Shown one piece after another: positions 16,728 through 25,514 of a DNA stretch of 39,580 bases; the stretch's first letter is position 1; each line of letters opens with the position of its first letter. The notes under the pieces are model-generated. The model saw nothing but the letters and a program-made list of their open reading frames with translations, was not told the DNA's origin and ran no database searches. This DNA is from an uncultured Candidatus Saccharibacteria bacterium (GTDB lineage: Bacteria > Patescibacteriota > Saccharimonadia > Saccharimonadales > Saccharimonadaceae). A program made the translations under genes and the position numbers. The stretch lies in assembly GCA_947090635.1 (NCBI GenBank), contig CAMUOM010000006.1, positions 1-39,580 of the forward strand, given 5' to 3'.

Positions 16728-17718
16728 TAACGCAGTTAGCGTGATTAAGAAGCGCCTCGTCAACCCGCAGCGCCGCCGCACTTTACTCACTATGCAACGC
16801 GTTTTTAGCTATGGTATGCGCAACTTTACGCGCAATGCTTGGCTAACAGTGGCCGCTACAGTGGTGATGGTCATTACCCTTACAATTGTGTTCATTACTG
16901 GTATTGCCAGCTCGATTCTTGAGGAGACGATTGAGGCGCAGAAGGCCAAGATGGACCTTTCGCTTTACATTAAGCCAGAGACGACCAACACGGTGCTAAA
17001 CCAGCTGGCTGGTTTGATTCGCCGTCAGCCGAACGTGACCGACGTCTCGGTGTCGACCTCAGAGGCGGAGCATGATAAATTTATTGAGGTCAACAAGACC
17101 AACAAAACCGTGTTGGCTGGGCTGCAAGCGGTTGCGGAGTCGGGTATTAAGATGAAGCTGCCGGCTGTGATTCACATTAAGCTAGAGGACTACGGCAAGC
17201 GCGACGCTTTGGCGAAGTACGTGGAGCAGCAAGCGCTGTTTCGGTTGTGGGTCGACCGCAACAGCATGTCGGCGCGCGATATCGAGGCGCGGCAGAATAC
17301 CATTGAGCGCCTAGCAGATATTATGAAGTATGCCAGCAAAGGCGGTATGATTGTGGCGGCCGTCTTCGTGGCTATTTCCGTGTTGATTATTTTTAACACT
17401 ATCCGCATGACTATCTTTAGCCGCCGCGACGAGATTGCCATGATGCGTGCCATCGGTGCGGATAACTATTTTATTCGTGGGCCATTCCTCGTGGAGGCGG
17501 AGCTGTACGGCGTGATTGCCGGCGTGCTGACCGTGGCCGCGGGCTACTTGCTCCTGCTTTACGTCTTGCCAAATATGCGCAATTACATCACCGTCGACCA
17601 TACCGGCGCTATGTTCCGTCAGTGGTGGTGGCTGGTAATGTTTGGCATGATGGCGGCCGGCTGGCTGATTGGCAACATTTCCGCCCGCCTCGCCATCCAC
17701 CGTTACATGAAGTGGTAG
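16720..17718 (+). CDS. ftsX: Cell-division protein FtsX (permease-like subunit)
   Basis: 332 aa. Four membrane segments in the FtsX/MacB arrangement. TM1 is near residues 37-62, followed by an extracellular domain of about 120 residues. TM2 follows KYASKGGMIVAAVFVAIS, and TM3 and TM4 are near the C-terminus, with the conserved FSRRDEIAMMRAIGA loop between TM2 and TM3. It is the membrane partner of FtsE, and the extracellular loop would bind a coiled-coil hydrolase. The CHAP protein at 22209 is the obvious partner in this window, although four kilobases of surface genes separate them. Confidence 0.95.
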   Translation: MSDNAVSVIKKRLVNPQRRRTLLTMQRVFSYGMRNFTRNAWLTVAATVVMVITLTIVFITGIASSILEETIEAQKAKMDLSLYIKPETTNTVLNQLAGLIRRQPNVTDVSVSTSEAEHDKFIEVNKTNKTVLAGLQAVAESGIKMKLPAVIHIKLEDYGKRDALAKYVEQQALFRLWVDRNSMSARDIEARQNTIERLADIMKYASKGGMIVAAVFVAISVLIIFNTIRMTIFSRRDEIAMMRAIGADNYFIRGPFLVEAELYGVIAGVLTVAAGYLLLLYVLPNMRNYITVDHTGAMFRQWWWLVMFGMMAAGWLIGNISARLAIHRYMKW

Positions 17719-17748
17719 AGCCAACATACTATTATCCCTAAGCGTTTA

Positions 17749-17757
17749 TGCTATAAT
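17749..17757 (+). promoter_or_regulatory. Extended -10 promoter of the 17793 gene
   Basis: TGC-TATAAT (TATAAT 17752-17757) followed by a leader of about 30 nt containing AGGGGGTG. Confidence 0.65.
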
Positions 17758-17792
17758 ATTAGTATAGATTAATTTGTTAGGGGGTGTGATAC

Positions 17793-19958
17793 ATGAACCG
17801 GCTATGTTTCATAGTTAGGCGGAATGCATGGTTGCGGGCTGTTGCCGTTGCATTAGCGCTACCTGTGTTGTTGGCGTCATCAGCATTGGCTGTGGACGTT
17901 GATTCTATTGGTGTTTTGGTTGGAGATGAGGCCAAGCTAACTAATCAAGGTGGCCTATACAAGGCAGTTACTAGCGTGGCGGTGACGGCGGGCAAGGCGC
18001 AAGGCTTTAATTTAACGATGCAAGCGGAGCAGTCCGACCTCTTAAATACTGCCGACCACAGTCATAAGATAGCTGCAGTTAGCAGCGATAGCCCAACGAC
18101 GCTGGCTGATGGCCAGTGGGGGTATAGCTTGGATGCCGCTGCGACTAAATTTAGCAAAATGCCATCTGACCGCGCGGTGGAGATTATACACGCTACAAAA
18201 GAAAAGTTGGGTAGCTGTAAAAGTTTGGCTAATTGTGCCAAGTCGGTCACGTTTGCGGCCAAGGTTAATGCAGCGCAACTGGCGTCGGGCAGCTACAGTA
18301 CGACCGTTTCGTACACCGCCACCGCTAGCTTAAAGCCACGCCGCGTGCCACGCCCGTCACTCTGCCAGTCGGGTAACAAGGCGAATACTTGTCGTGTTGA
18401 TTTGGATAAAAATATGATACCCGTCAAATACGCGGGGGATTTTAACGACGCGCACTGGGTTAGCGTAGCGCAGCCGGAAGATAAGTCGAACTTGGGCGAG
18501 TGGTATGACTATGACCAGAAGCGTTGGGCGAACGCCATTACAGTGAAGCCTGAGGCGTTGAGTAAATATAAGGGTAAAACTTTAGAGGTGAATGAGGATG
18601 ACATTTTGGGCTACTGGGTGTACATCCCGCGTTATGCCTATGAGGTGATGCGCCGCGATACTACGGATAAGTTTGTTGCGCCGCAGGACTTTGACGTGAG
18701 GTTTGAGACTACGGACATGCCAAAGCAGCGCCCGCAGAAATGCCAGACCGGCGCGGGCAAGGACTACCGCACGGAATGCGGGCTCGGTCGGACGTATTCG
18801 TTTGACGAGGGTAGCACTTGGGCGACTCATCCGGCATTTACTTTTGGCAAGAAGGAGCTGAACGGCCTTTGGGCGGCGAAGTTCGAGCTAACAGGCACCA
18901 CTAAGCAGCCGACGGTGCTGCCAAACCAGTATAGTGGCCTGCGTGCGGTTGATGACGTGCCTACAACTGATAGCAGTAACGCTAAATCGAGCAAATGGAT
19001 GTACAGCTACTACCAGACGCTTGGCGTGCCTGACTCGAAGAATGTTGGTGGTGAGGTTGATAGTTCACTACCTAAGTCTAATTCGCATAACTTAGCAGGC
19101 TTAAGTTCGCGCATGATTAGAAACAACGAGTGGGGCGCGATTGCCTACTTGACTTATAGTAAATACGGCGCTGAGCGCAAGGGCGGCGTTTTTGCCAACG
19201 CTTCGTATATTCGTACGGATGATGGCTCGTATATACCCGACATAGCGGTTACTGGTTGTGGCGGCGCCGCATTAGATGCGTCACCGGATGCTTATTGTAC
19301 ATTTGGGGCTGAAGTTTGTGGAAAGATGTTGTCTAAGCTGAAAATGATTTCTGGCGACCACTGGTTCTATAACGGATTACCTAATAGATATAGCAAGTAT
19401 CTAAATATGCCGAGTGAAATCGGTACGAAGTACGCTTGTACTGATAAGTATGGTGATGCAACTAAGCTCTATGGCTACAATACTACGGCAGGGATGAAGA
19501 CTAGTACAACCAACAATACCACCGGAATTTATGATATGGTTGGCGGGATATTTGAAACGGTGGCTACTTGCAGTGTAATTGGCTCGGAGAACGGTAACTG
19601 TTTGGGTGGTAAGCCATACGTAGATTATCTCCACGCAAAGAAGATAGGCGATTGTACTTGGGAAACTTGCGGTGGCCAAGGCTTATATGAGCTAGAGCTT
19701 GACGCCAAAAAGGTTTGTGCTGGGGATGATAGGGACAGTATTGCGCAATGTGGGTTTTACAATGGAGCTAGTGAACTTGACGGTGTATTTATGTCGTGGG
19801 ACACGACTGCTGCTATTAGCAGTAATAATGGTAAAAATAGAATGCTTGTGCGTAGCAGCAACAACGACCAAACATTCAATGGGTGGCCGTCTATGTTTGC
19901 CGTAGATACGGCAGGTGATGGTAGCACCCGCGTCATACTATCGCCAAGGCCATATTAG
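17793..19958 (+). CDS. Two-module exported surface protein with altered lectin-like module (paralogue 5)
   Basis: 721 aa, the longest of the family. The signal peptide ends near SSALA. The beta-module has GFNLTMQAE, GQWGYSL and SYSTTVSYTA, then the linker CQSGNKANTCRVDL. The C-terminal module keeps YWVYIPRYAYEVMRRD, THPAFTFGKKELNGLWAAKFE, TTNNTTGIYDMVGG and TCGGQGLYE. It carries an extra Cys-rich insertion (roughly residues 480-570) and has lost the canonical RGG...FRV ending, which is RMLVRSSNNDQ ... STRVILSPRPY instead. If the fold is a C-type-lectin/FGE type, this copy is diverged in exactly the segment that varies among the others. An AGGGGGTG sequence precedes the ATG by about 10 nt. The next paralogue follows after a short gap with its own promoter. 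Confidence 0.8.
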   Translation: MNRLCFIVRRNAWLRAVAVALALPVLLASSALAVDVDSIGVLVGDEAKLTNQGGLYKAVTSVAVTAGKAQGFNLTMQAEQSDLLNTADHSHKIAAVSSDSPTTLADGQWGYSLDAAATKFSKMPSDRAVEIIHATKEKLGSCKSLANCAKSVTFAAKVNAAQLASGSYSTTVSYTATASLKPRRVPRPSLCQSGNKANTCRVDLDKNMIPVKYAGDFNDAHWVSVAQPEDKSNLGEWYDYDQKRWANAITVKPEALSKYKGKTLEVNEDDILGYWVYIPRYAYEVMRRDTTDKFVAPQDFDVRFETTDMPKQRPQKCQTGAGKDYRTECGLGRTYSFDEGSTWATHPAFTFGKKELNGLWAAKFELTGTTKQPTVLPNQYSGLRAVDDVPTTDSSNAKSSKWMYSYYQTLGVPDSKNVGGEVDSSLPKSNSHNLAGLSSRMIRNNEWGAIAYLTYSKYGAERKGGVFANASYIRTDDGSYIPDIAVTGCGGAALDASPDAYCTFGAEVCGKMLSKLKMISGDHWFYNGLPNRYSKYLNMPSEIGTKYACTDKYGDATKLYGYNTTAGMKTSTTNNTTGIYDMVGGIFETVATCSVIGSENGNCLGGKPYVDYLHAKKIGDCTWETCGGQGLYELELDAKKVCAGDDRDSIAQCGFYNGASELDGVFMSWDTTAAISSNNGKNRMLVRSSNNDQTFNGWPSMFAVDTAGDGSTRVILSPRPY

Positions 19959-19992
19959 GGCATCGCGCCTAGTTGCCACGACATCGTGCTTG

Positions 19993-20001
19993 TGCTATAC
20001 T
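19993..20001 (+). promoter_or_regulatory. Extended -10 promoter of the 20077 gene
   Basis: TGC-TATACT (TATACT 19996-20001). The resulting leader is about 70 nt, the longest among the surface genes. Confidence 0.65.
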
Positions 20002-20027
20002 AAATAAGTAATAAAATTGTGCGAGAG

Positions 20028-20044
20028 CTAGCTGCGATAGCTAG
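20028..20044 (+). promoter_or_regulatory. Hairpin in the 5' leader of the 20077 gene
   Basis: A perfect 6-bp stem, CTAGCT / AGCTAG with loop GCGAT, lies between the promoter and the Shine-Dalgarno site. No U-tract follows, so it is a leader structure and not a terminator. Confidence 0.45.
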
Positions 20045-20076
20045 TCAATAACCAGTTGACGAGAAGGAGGGTTTTA

Positions 20077-22104
20077 ATGAGCCGAAGTTATTTAGTGGCG
20101 CCGCGGGCGGCAATCTATACTGGAGCGGCGTTAGTAGCTGCGCTGGGATTATTTGCGATGCCGGCGCATGCGGCCGAGCCGACTAGTGCGACTAAGGCAA
20201 TTAGCATTAATGTTGACCCAGTAGTTAATTTGACGTCGCAAGGCGACTCTTATAAGGCGACGGCTAATATTACGGTGCGGGCGAGTGAATCAAATGGCTT
20301 TAGGCTGACTATGGCAGCGAGCGGGCAGGATTTGGTGAATGTAGCGAACGATAAGTATAAGATTACCGCTGTTAGTGAGGGCAAGCCGGCTAAATTATCG
20401 GCCAACCAGTGGGGCTACGCGTTCAATCAAGCTGCGACTGAGTTTAGTCAAGTTCCTACGGCGGCCCATTCGTTGCAGCTTGCGAATACTCTGCCGAACA
20501 ACTTGGACGGTTGCGCTAGTATTAGCGAGTGCACAAAGTCGGTGACTTTTGCGGCGAATATTGACAATACCACTCTACCAGCTGGCCGTTATAGCACGCA
20601 GGTTGTTTATACTGTTACGCCAAAGTTGGCGCCAAAGCCACCAGTGGTGAGCAAGTCTATTTGTCGGGCGGGCGCTGCGGATAACGACTGCAAGGTTGAC
20701 ATCGACCCAGATATGGTGCCAGTAAAATATATTAGTAAGACTGACAAAAAAGGCCAGGAGACCGGTAAGGCTGAGCTGCTAAGCGTAGCCGACCCAGAAG
20801 CTGCCGATAGTGGCTGGTATAATTATGCCAGCAAGCAGTGGGCGAACGCTGTGACGGTGAAGAAGGAAGCTTACGCGAAGTACAAGGGCAAGAGTGAGCC
20901 AATTGACCCAGCCGATGTTTTGGGCTACTGGGTGTACATTCCGCGCTACGCTTATGAGGTGATGCGCCGCGATTATACCGATAAATTAGTTAAAGCGCAG
21001 AACTTTAACGTTCATTTTGAGAAAGCAACTGATCCAAAGCGCATACCGGCGGCGTGTCCAAACCAAGGCAGCGACTATCGTACTGAGTGTGGCTTGAACC
21101 GCGATTATATTGACGGTAAGCCAAGTAACCAAGGCACTTGGGCGACCCACCCGGCCTTTACCTTTGGTGAGAAAGAGCTCAACGGTATCTGGTTTGCGAA
21201 GTTTAACACTACCGGTAACCTCAAGCAGCCAACAGTTTTGCCGAAATTGCCGCAGCTTTCTGGTGCGACTGAAGGTGTCGATAGCGCTGACGCTCCAATG
21301 GAGTTTTATGCGGCGGCGAAGTCACTTGGCGTGGCTGATGTGGCCAATATGGCTGGCGGTACGCCGTTAGCGACTCAGAACAGCCACAACTTGGCGCGCT
21401 ATAGCTCGCGCATGGTCAACAATAAGGATTGGAGCGCCATGGCTTATCTCACGGCGAGCCAATATGGTATTGGTTATAGTGGAGTACGAAGAGTTGGCGC
21501 AACAACTTATAAAACTACAGAAGCTAAAGATAGATATAAACTATATCTTACTGGCTGTGGTAGAGGTATCAATAATGTAGCTACGAGGAAGACGGAGGCG
21601 GATAAATTTGATACGAGCAAGGTCTGCGGTGGTGCTGAGTATGATTATGATAATAGGGGGCGATTTACTAGTACAACTGGGACTGTCTCTGGTGTTTACG
21701 ATACAGCTAGCGATTCTGCTAAAGCTTTCGTGGCGGCGGGGTATAGTGACAACCTTGCGCACGCCATGGGTGAGGCTAAGGTTGATGCGCGGTATACTAA
21801 CCTGTATAACTTTAGCGAATTCAAGCAATGTACCTGGCTAAATTGTGGTGGCCAAGCGTTGCATGAGGTTAACCTATATCACTATAAAAAACCAGGTAGC
21901 CAATCGAAAGATGGTACTGGCCAATGGCTGTCTGACAAAGGGAGTAAATTTGTCTCCGCCGAAGAACCTTGGTTCAATCGATATAGACTCTTTGATGCAG
22001 AACCTGTAGCTGGTATGCCAATCAAGCCAGCTGACAATAAGAAAGACAAAGATGTCAGATATACGTATTCCTTCCGCGTCGTGCTGGGTGACTTCCGCCA
22101 GTAG
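20077..22104 (+). CDS. Two-module exported surface protein with degenerate lectin-like end (paralogue 6)
   Basis: 675 aa. The ATG at 20077 has AGAAGGAGGG immediately upstream; the in-frame TTG at 20056 would place the Shine-Dalgarno inside the gene. The signal peptide ends near MPAHA. The beta-module has NGFRLTMAAS, NQWGYAF and RYSTQVVYTV, then the linker CRAGAADNDCKVDI. The C-terminal module keeps YWVYIPRYAYEVMRRD, THPAFTFGEKELNGIWFAKF and NCGGQALHE. The GIYDMSGG box has decayed to GVYDTASDSAKAF and the terminal RGG is replaced by NRYRLFD, although YSFRVVLGD remains. It may be a specialised or decaying copy. Confidence 0.8.
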   Translation: MSRSYLVAPRAAIYTGAALVAALGLFAMPAHAAEPTSATKAISINVDPVVNLTSQGDSYKATANITVRASESNGFRLTMAASGQDLVNVANDKYKITAVSEGKPAKLSANQWGYAFNQAATEFSQVPTAAHSLQLANTLPNNLDGCASISECTKSVTFAANIDNTTLPAGRYSTQVVYTVTPKLAPKPPVVSKSICRAGAADNDCKVDIDPDMVPVKYISKTDKKGQETGKAELLSVADPEAADSGWYNYASKQWANAVTVKKEAYAKYKGKSEPIDPADVLGYWVYIPRYAYEVMRRDYTDKLVKAQNFNVHFEKATDPKRIPAACPNQGSDYRTECGLNRDYIDGKPSNQGTWATHPAFTFGEKELNGIWFAKFNTTGNLKQPTVLPKLPQLSGATEGVDSADAPMEFYAAAKSLGVADVANMAGGTPLATQNSHNLARYSSRMVNNKDWSAMAYLTASQYGIGYSGVRRVGATTYKTTEAKDRYKLYLTGCGRGINNVATRKTEADKFDTSKVCGGAEYDYDNRGRFTSTTGTVSGVYDTASDSAKAFVAAGYSDNLAHAMGEAKVDARYTNLYNFSEFKQCTWLNCGGQALHEVNLYHYKKPGSQSKDGTGQWLSDKGSKFVSAEEPWFNRYRLFDAEPVAGMPIKPADNKKDKDVRYTYSFRVVLGDFRQ

Positions 22105-22156
22105 TGAGCCGCGGCTGGTTAGTGGCTAAAGTAGGCGCGAGATTACCGTTAGCCCC

Positions 22157-22185
22157 TTGCGCAATTTGGCATAAGCGGTTATAAT
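22157..22185 (+). promoter_or_regulatory. Promoter of the CHAP hydrolase gene
   Basis: TTGCGC (22157-22162), a 17-nt spacer and TATAAT (22180-22185). Confidence 0.65.
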
Positions 22186-22208
22186 ATAAATATTACGAAG
22201 GATAGGTT

Positions 22209-23411
22209 ATGATGCGCAACAAAATAACAAAAAATACGACTTTTTACCGGCTAGCCTGCAGTCATCGGGTTAGCCAAGTCCGCTTTGGCACGCTGGTGTT
22301 TGGCGCTTTAATGGTGTCGGGCATGGTGGCGCCGTACTTCTCGGGGCACGTGGCGCGCGCCGACAAGTATGACGACCAGATAAACGCCATTAAGCTGCAG
22401 ATAGCCGATTATGATAGCCGCCGGAGCGATTTACACGCGCAGGCCGACAGCCTGCAGAACAAAATTACCGATTTACAGTTGCAGCAGCAGCAAATTCAGG
22501 CGCAAATTAATCTTACCACCACTGAGCGCGATTCTTTGCAAAAGAAGATTGAAGAGACGGAGGTGAAGATTAAGAACCAAGCGACCGCGCTGAGTGAGAG
22601 CTTGAAGAATCAGTACCTGAATGGCGAAATGTCCGCTCTTGATATCCTAATGAACAGTCATTCTATCAGTGATTACGTTGACCGTCAGACGCAGCAGCAA
22701 GTGGTGAGCGACAACATTAAAAAGAGCGTGGACAGCATTAGAACTATGAAGTCGACACTCGAGAAGTCGAAGCGTCGCGCCGAGGCGTTATTAGCGAGTC
22801 AGAAGGACCAAAACGCCGCTCTTGATGCTACTCGCAGTGCTCAGCAGACGTTGCTAAACCAGACCAAGGGGCAGGAGTCGGCTTACCAAGAGCTAACCAA
22901 GCAGAGCAACGACCGCATCGCGCAGTTGAAGCAACAGCAGGCTGCGGAAATCGCCGCTCGTATGCGTGCGAAGGGCGGCAACCGCCTCAAGACGGCGGCG
23001 GGTACCGCTTGCGGCGGTGGCTATCCGGACAGCTGGTGTCGCGCGCCAAAGGATTCCATGGTGGATAGCTACGGCATGTACAGTCGCGAGTGCGTGAGCT
23101 ACGCCGCATTTAAGGTGGCTAGCACCTATGGTTGGCCATCATACTGGACGCGTGGCGGCAACGACGCTAAGAACTGGCTAGGCCGCGCTAAGGGGTATGG
23201 CATTCCAACCGGCAGTACGCCAAAGCCGGGCGCGGTGGCGGTGATGCGCAATGGTACTTATGGCCATGTGGCGTGGGTTGAGTCGGTCAACTCGGACGGC
23301 ACGTTTAACTATTCGGACTACAATTCGGACAACCGTGGCAACTACGCTATGCACTACAACGCCAACCCAGGGTTGTTTGATGGCTACATCTACTTCGCCC
23401 AGATGCCATAG
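22209..23411 (+). CDS. Secreted coiled-coil/CHAP peptidoglycan hydrolase (PcsB-like architecture)
   Basis: 400 aa. An N-terminal signal peptide or anchor (residues ~25-50, ending near GHVARA) precedes a long coiled coil at about 52-270 (Gln/Lys/Glu-rich heptads) and a C-terminal CHAP amidase/endopeptidase domain with the catalytic pair Cys295 (in RECVSYAAF) and His353 (in GHVAWVE). In firmicutes, coiled-coil CHAP proteins of this build (PcsB) are activated by the extracellular loop of FtsX. The FtsEX genes 5 kb upstream make this protein the likely effector for septal wall cleavage; that partnership is inference. AAGGAT lies before tandem ATGs at 22209 and 22212. Confidence 0.9.
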   Translation: MMRNKITKNTTFYRLACSHRVSQVRFGTLVFGALMVSGMVAPYFSGHVARADKYDDQINAIKLQIADYDSRRSDLHAQADSLQNKITDLQLQQQQIQAQINLTTTERDSLQKKIEETEVKIKNQATALSESLKNQYLNGEMSALDILMNSHSISDYVDRQTQQQVVSDNIKKSVDSIRTMKSTLEKSKRRAEALLASQKDQNAALDATRSAQQTLLNQTKGQESAYQELTKQSNDRIAQLKQQQAAEIAARMRAKGGNRLKTAAGTACGGGYPDSWCRAPKDSMVDSYGMYSRECVSYAAFKVASTYGWPSYWTRGGNDAKNWLGRAKGYGIPTGSTPKPGAVAVMRNGTYGHVAWVESVNSDGTFNYSDYNSDNRGNYAMHYNANPGLFDGYIYFAQMP

Positions 23412-23445
23412 TATCTGCGATAGCAGTTACGCATAGTTACATATA

Positions 23446-23463
23446 CCCCCGCATTTGCGGGGG
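23446..23463. terminator. Hairpin between convergent CHAP and toxin genes
   Basis: A perfect stem, CCCCCGC / GCGGGGG with loop ATTT, abuts the stop codon of the minus-strand toxin. The flanking U-tracts are weak, so bidirectional termination is likely but inferred. Confidence 0.6.
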
Positions 23464-23778
23464 CTATAATATCTTATCTATGTCGCGACGGCTATATATT
23501 AGCCTACGCACTTCCATTGTGTCGCCAATAACGACATAGAAAATAGAAAAATTTTTTATGTTAATTCTATAGTATGTTTGATTGTGTGGCTTGCGTGTTT
23601 GATACGGCGCAAAAGCTAGTGGCGCCACGTGCCTCTCTCTAATTGCTAGCTTTACTGCATTGCTGAATTTTAGCGCTGCCTCTGGGTTTTGTAGCGTACA
23701 TTGTATATATTGCACAGCTTCCTCTAGGTCGTCCCTAAAAATAGGTAAGAAGGTTAATTTATAGATTTGGGGTTGCAC
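23464..23778 (-). CDS. ParE/RelE-superfamily toxin
   Basis: 104 aa. The sequence has the RelE/ParE fold pattern: an N-terminal strand (YKLTFLPIFRDDLEEAVQYI), central basic helices (AIRERHVAPLAFAPY), and C-terminal strands YYRINIKNFSIFYVVIGDTMEVRRLIYSRRDI. Members are either ribosome-dependent mRNA interferases (RelE) or gyrase inhibitors (ParE), and the sequence does not decide between them. The GTG start (23776-23778) lies inside the antitoxin gene with a 20-nt overlap, typical of type II pairs. The hairpin at 23446 follows the stop directly. Confidence 0.85.
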   Translation of the reverse strand: MQPQIYKLTFLPIFRDDLEEAVQYIQCTLQNPEAALKFSNAVKLAIRERHVAPLAFAPYQTRKPHNQTYYRINIKNFSIFYVVIGDTMEVRRLIYSRRDIDKIL

Positions 23779-24031
23779 GTAGTTGCTTCTCTATATTATC
23801 AAAAACCTCAGATTCAGAAAGGCGGGCGCGGGAGTGAGCTGCCGCCGCGTCGGCTTCGTCTAGTTTGCGCTCGATGCGGTCGGTGAGGGCGTCATACTGC
23901 GCCATGCTCATTAGGACCATCGCGCCATGCCCGTTTTTGGTCAGAAAAACAGGGGTATTTGTTTTGGTGACGGCGTTTTCTATTTCAGGGAATTTATTTC
24001 TTAGGTCAGATACTGGGCGGATGTCTATCAT
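23759..24031 (-). CDS. Phd/YefM-family antitoxin
   Basis: 90 aa. The N-terminal Phd/YefM DNA-binding domain is clear: IDIRPVSDLRNKFPEIENAV, then TPVFLTKNGHGAMVLMSMAQYDAL. The C-terminal third is Ala/Arg/Glu-rich and would wrap the toxin. The antitoxin is upstream of the toxin and would autorepress the operon. A good AAGGAGAT precedes the ATG. The AT-rich direct repeat TTATCAT (two copies in about 24048-24065) in the promoter region is a candidate operator. Confidence 0.87.
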   Translation of the reverse strand: MIDIRPVSDLRNKFPEIENAVTKTNTPVFLTKNGHGAMVLMSMAQYDALTDRIERKLDEADAAAAHSRARLSESEVFDNIEKQLRATPNL

Positions 24032-24176
24032 AATTTAATCTCCTTTATTATCATAATTTTATCATTATTTAGGTATTAAGCAAATACTGGCTGAACATTG
24101 TAGTCGGCGAACTATGCTTTGGTAGTGGGGTAGTGTGCTGCTGGGGAGAAGTTTCCATTCCATGCGGTTGTGCTTG

Positions 24177-24185
24177 TGGTATAAT
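24177..24185 (+). promoter_or_regulatory. Leaderless promoter of the S41 protease gene
   Basis: Extended -10 TGG-TATAAT (TATAAT 24180-24185) ends 7 nt before the ATG at 24193. Confidence 0.7.
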
Positions 24186-24192
24186 GGTAGCA

Positions 24193-25401
24193 ATGAGTGA
24201 GGGTGAAAATAATTATCAGGGAGTTTGGGCGACGCAGCCAAGCTCGACCGCCCGTAAGTCACGCCAAGGCGTGACTCCAGCGGTATGCTTTTTAATCGCG
24301 CTAGGCACGGGGCTGGTGTGCTTCGCGCTAGGCACGCGATTCCAAAATGTGTCATTTAATACTATCGACTACGGCAGTTTGCGCGAAGTTTACGACACAT
24401 TGCAGCAGAAGTTTGACGGCAAGCTCGATAAAACTAAGCTTGAGCAAGGCGCAATGCGCGGGCTAGTGGCTGGCGCGGGCGACCCATACACGGTCTACCT
24501 GACCGACGAAGAGGCCAAGGCTCTGACTGACGACCTTGCGGGCTCCTTTGAAGGTATCGGCATCGCTATGGGTATCAGCCAAGACAAGCAGTTGCAGGTG
24601 ATGTCGATTCTTGACGGCGGTCCGGCGCAGAAGGCGGGGCTGAAGAGTGGCGACTTGATTGCAGCCATTGACGGCGAGCCGTCGCTTGACTTGCATCCAG
24701 CGAAGGCAGCGAAGAAGATTCGCGGGCCGATTGGTACAGAGGTAAAGCTGACCATCATTCGTGGTACGGAGCGTAAGGACTTCACCCTGAAGCGTGACAA
24801 AATTACCACACCGAGCGTCACGTGGCGTAAGGAAGGCGACTTTGGTTATATTCGCGTGTCGCAGTTCGGCGCAGATACGGCGTCGCTCATGAATAAGGCG
24901 GGCAAGGAGCTGACTGGTCAGCACGTGAAGGGCTTGGTGCTTGACTTGCGCGATAACGTTGGCGGCTATGTGGACGCTGCGCAAGACTTGGCCGGTATGT
25001 GGCTACCGAAGGGCAACATGGTGGTGCAGGAGCGCCGCGGCTCGCAGGTGATGGGCACGCTGTTGTCGCAGGGTGAGCCAACTCTTAACCAGTACAAGAC
25101 TGTGGTGCTAATTAACGGCGGTTCGGCTTCGGCGGCGGAAATCTTGGCGGGCGCCTTGCATGATTACGGTCGCGCCACCTTATTGGGTGAAAAGTCTTAC
25201 GGCAAGGGCAGTGTACAACAGCTATTGCCAATTGACGGCGGACAACTTAAGGTTACTGTAGCTAAGTGGTACACGCCGAAGGGCAAGAATATCAACCACG
25301 AGGGTATCAAGCCAGACAAAGAAGTGAAGCTTGACGCCGAGCAGCTCAAGCAGGGGCGCGACAACCAGCTTCAAGCTGCGCTTGACGAGCTAAAGAAATA
25401 A
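24193..25401 (+). CDS. ctpA: S41-family C-terminal processing peptidase (CtpA/Prc type)
   Basis: 402 aa. A membrane-anchored serine protease with a Ser-Lys dyad that trims or degrades exported proteins at the cell surface. One N-terminal membrane segment at about residues 28-48, then a PDZ domain at about 120-200 (GIGIAMGISQD, GGPAQKAGLKSGDLIAAIDGE), then the tail-specific protease core with GLVLDLRDNVGG, catalytic Ser313 in GGSASAAEI and Lys338 in EKSYGKGSVQ. The start is moved from 24133 to the ATG at 24193 because the -10 box lies between them. A terminator follows. The symbol is given by family; the physiological substrate is unknown. Confidence 0.92.
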   Translation: MSEGENNYQGVWATQPSSTARKSRQGVTPAVCFLIALGTGLVCFALGTRFQNVSFNTIDYGSLREVYDTLQQKFDGKLDKTKLEQGAMRGLVAGAGDPYTVYLTDEEAKALTDDLAGSFEGIGIAMGISQDKQLQVMSILDGGPAQKAGLKSGDLIAAIDGEPSLDLHPAKAAKKIRGPIGTEVKLTIIRGTERKDFTLKRDKITTPSVTWRKEGDFGYIRVSQFGADTASLMNKAGKELTGQHVKGLVLDLRDNVGGYVDAAQDLAGMWLPKGNMVVQERRGSQVMGTLLSQGEPTLNQYKTVVLINGGSASAAEILAGALHDYGRATLLGEKSYGKGSVQQLLPIDGGQLKVTVAKWYTPKGKNINHEGIKPDKEVKLDAEQLKQGRDNQLQAALDELKK

Positions 25402-25422
25402 ATTAGAATTATCTAATTGCGC

Positions 25423-25456
25423 ATACCCCCCTGCATTTAATGCGGGGGTATTTTTA
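25423..25456 (+). terminator. Rho-independent terminator after ctpA
   Basis: An ATACCCCC ... GGGGGTAT stem enclosing an inner GCAT/ATGC pairing is followed by TTTTATT. Confidence 0.85.
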
Positions 25457-25460
25457 TTAA

Positions 25461-25469
25461 TGTTATAAT
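25461..25469 (+). promoter_or_regulatory. Extended -10 promoter of the M16 peptidase gene
   Basis: TG-T-TATAAT (TATAAT 25464-25469). The leader is about 40 nt with AGAAGGGA before the ATG. Confidence 0.65.
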
Positions 25470-25514
25470 TTTAGTATTATAACAATGCAACAATATTAAG
25501 CAAGAAGGGAACTT

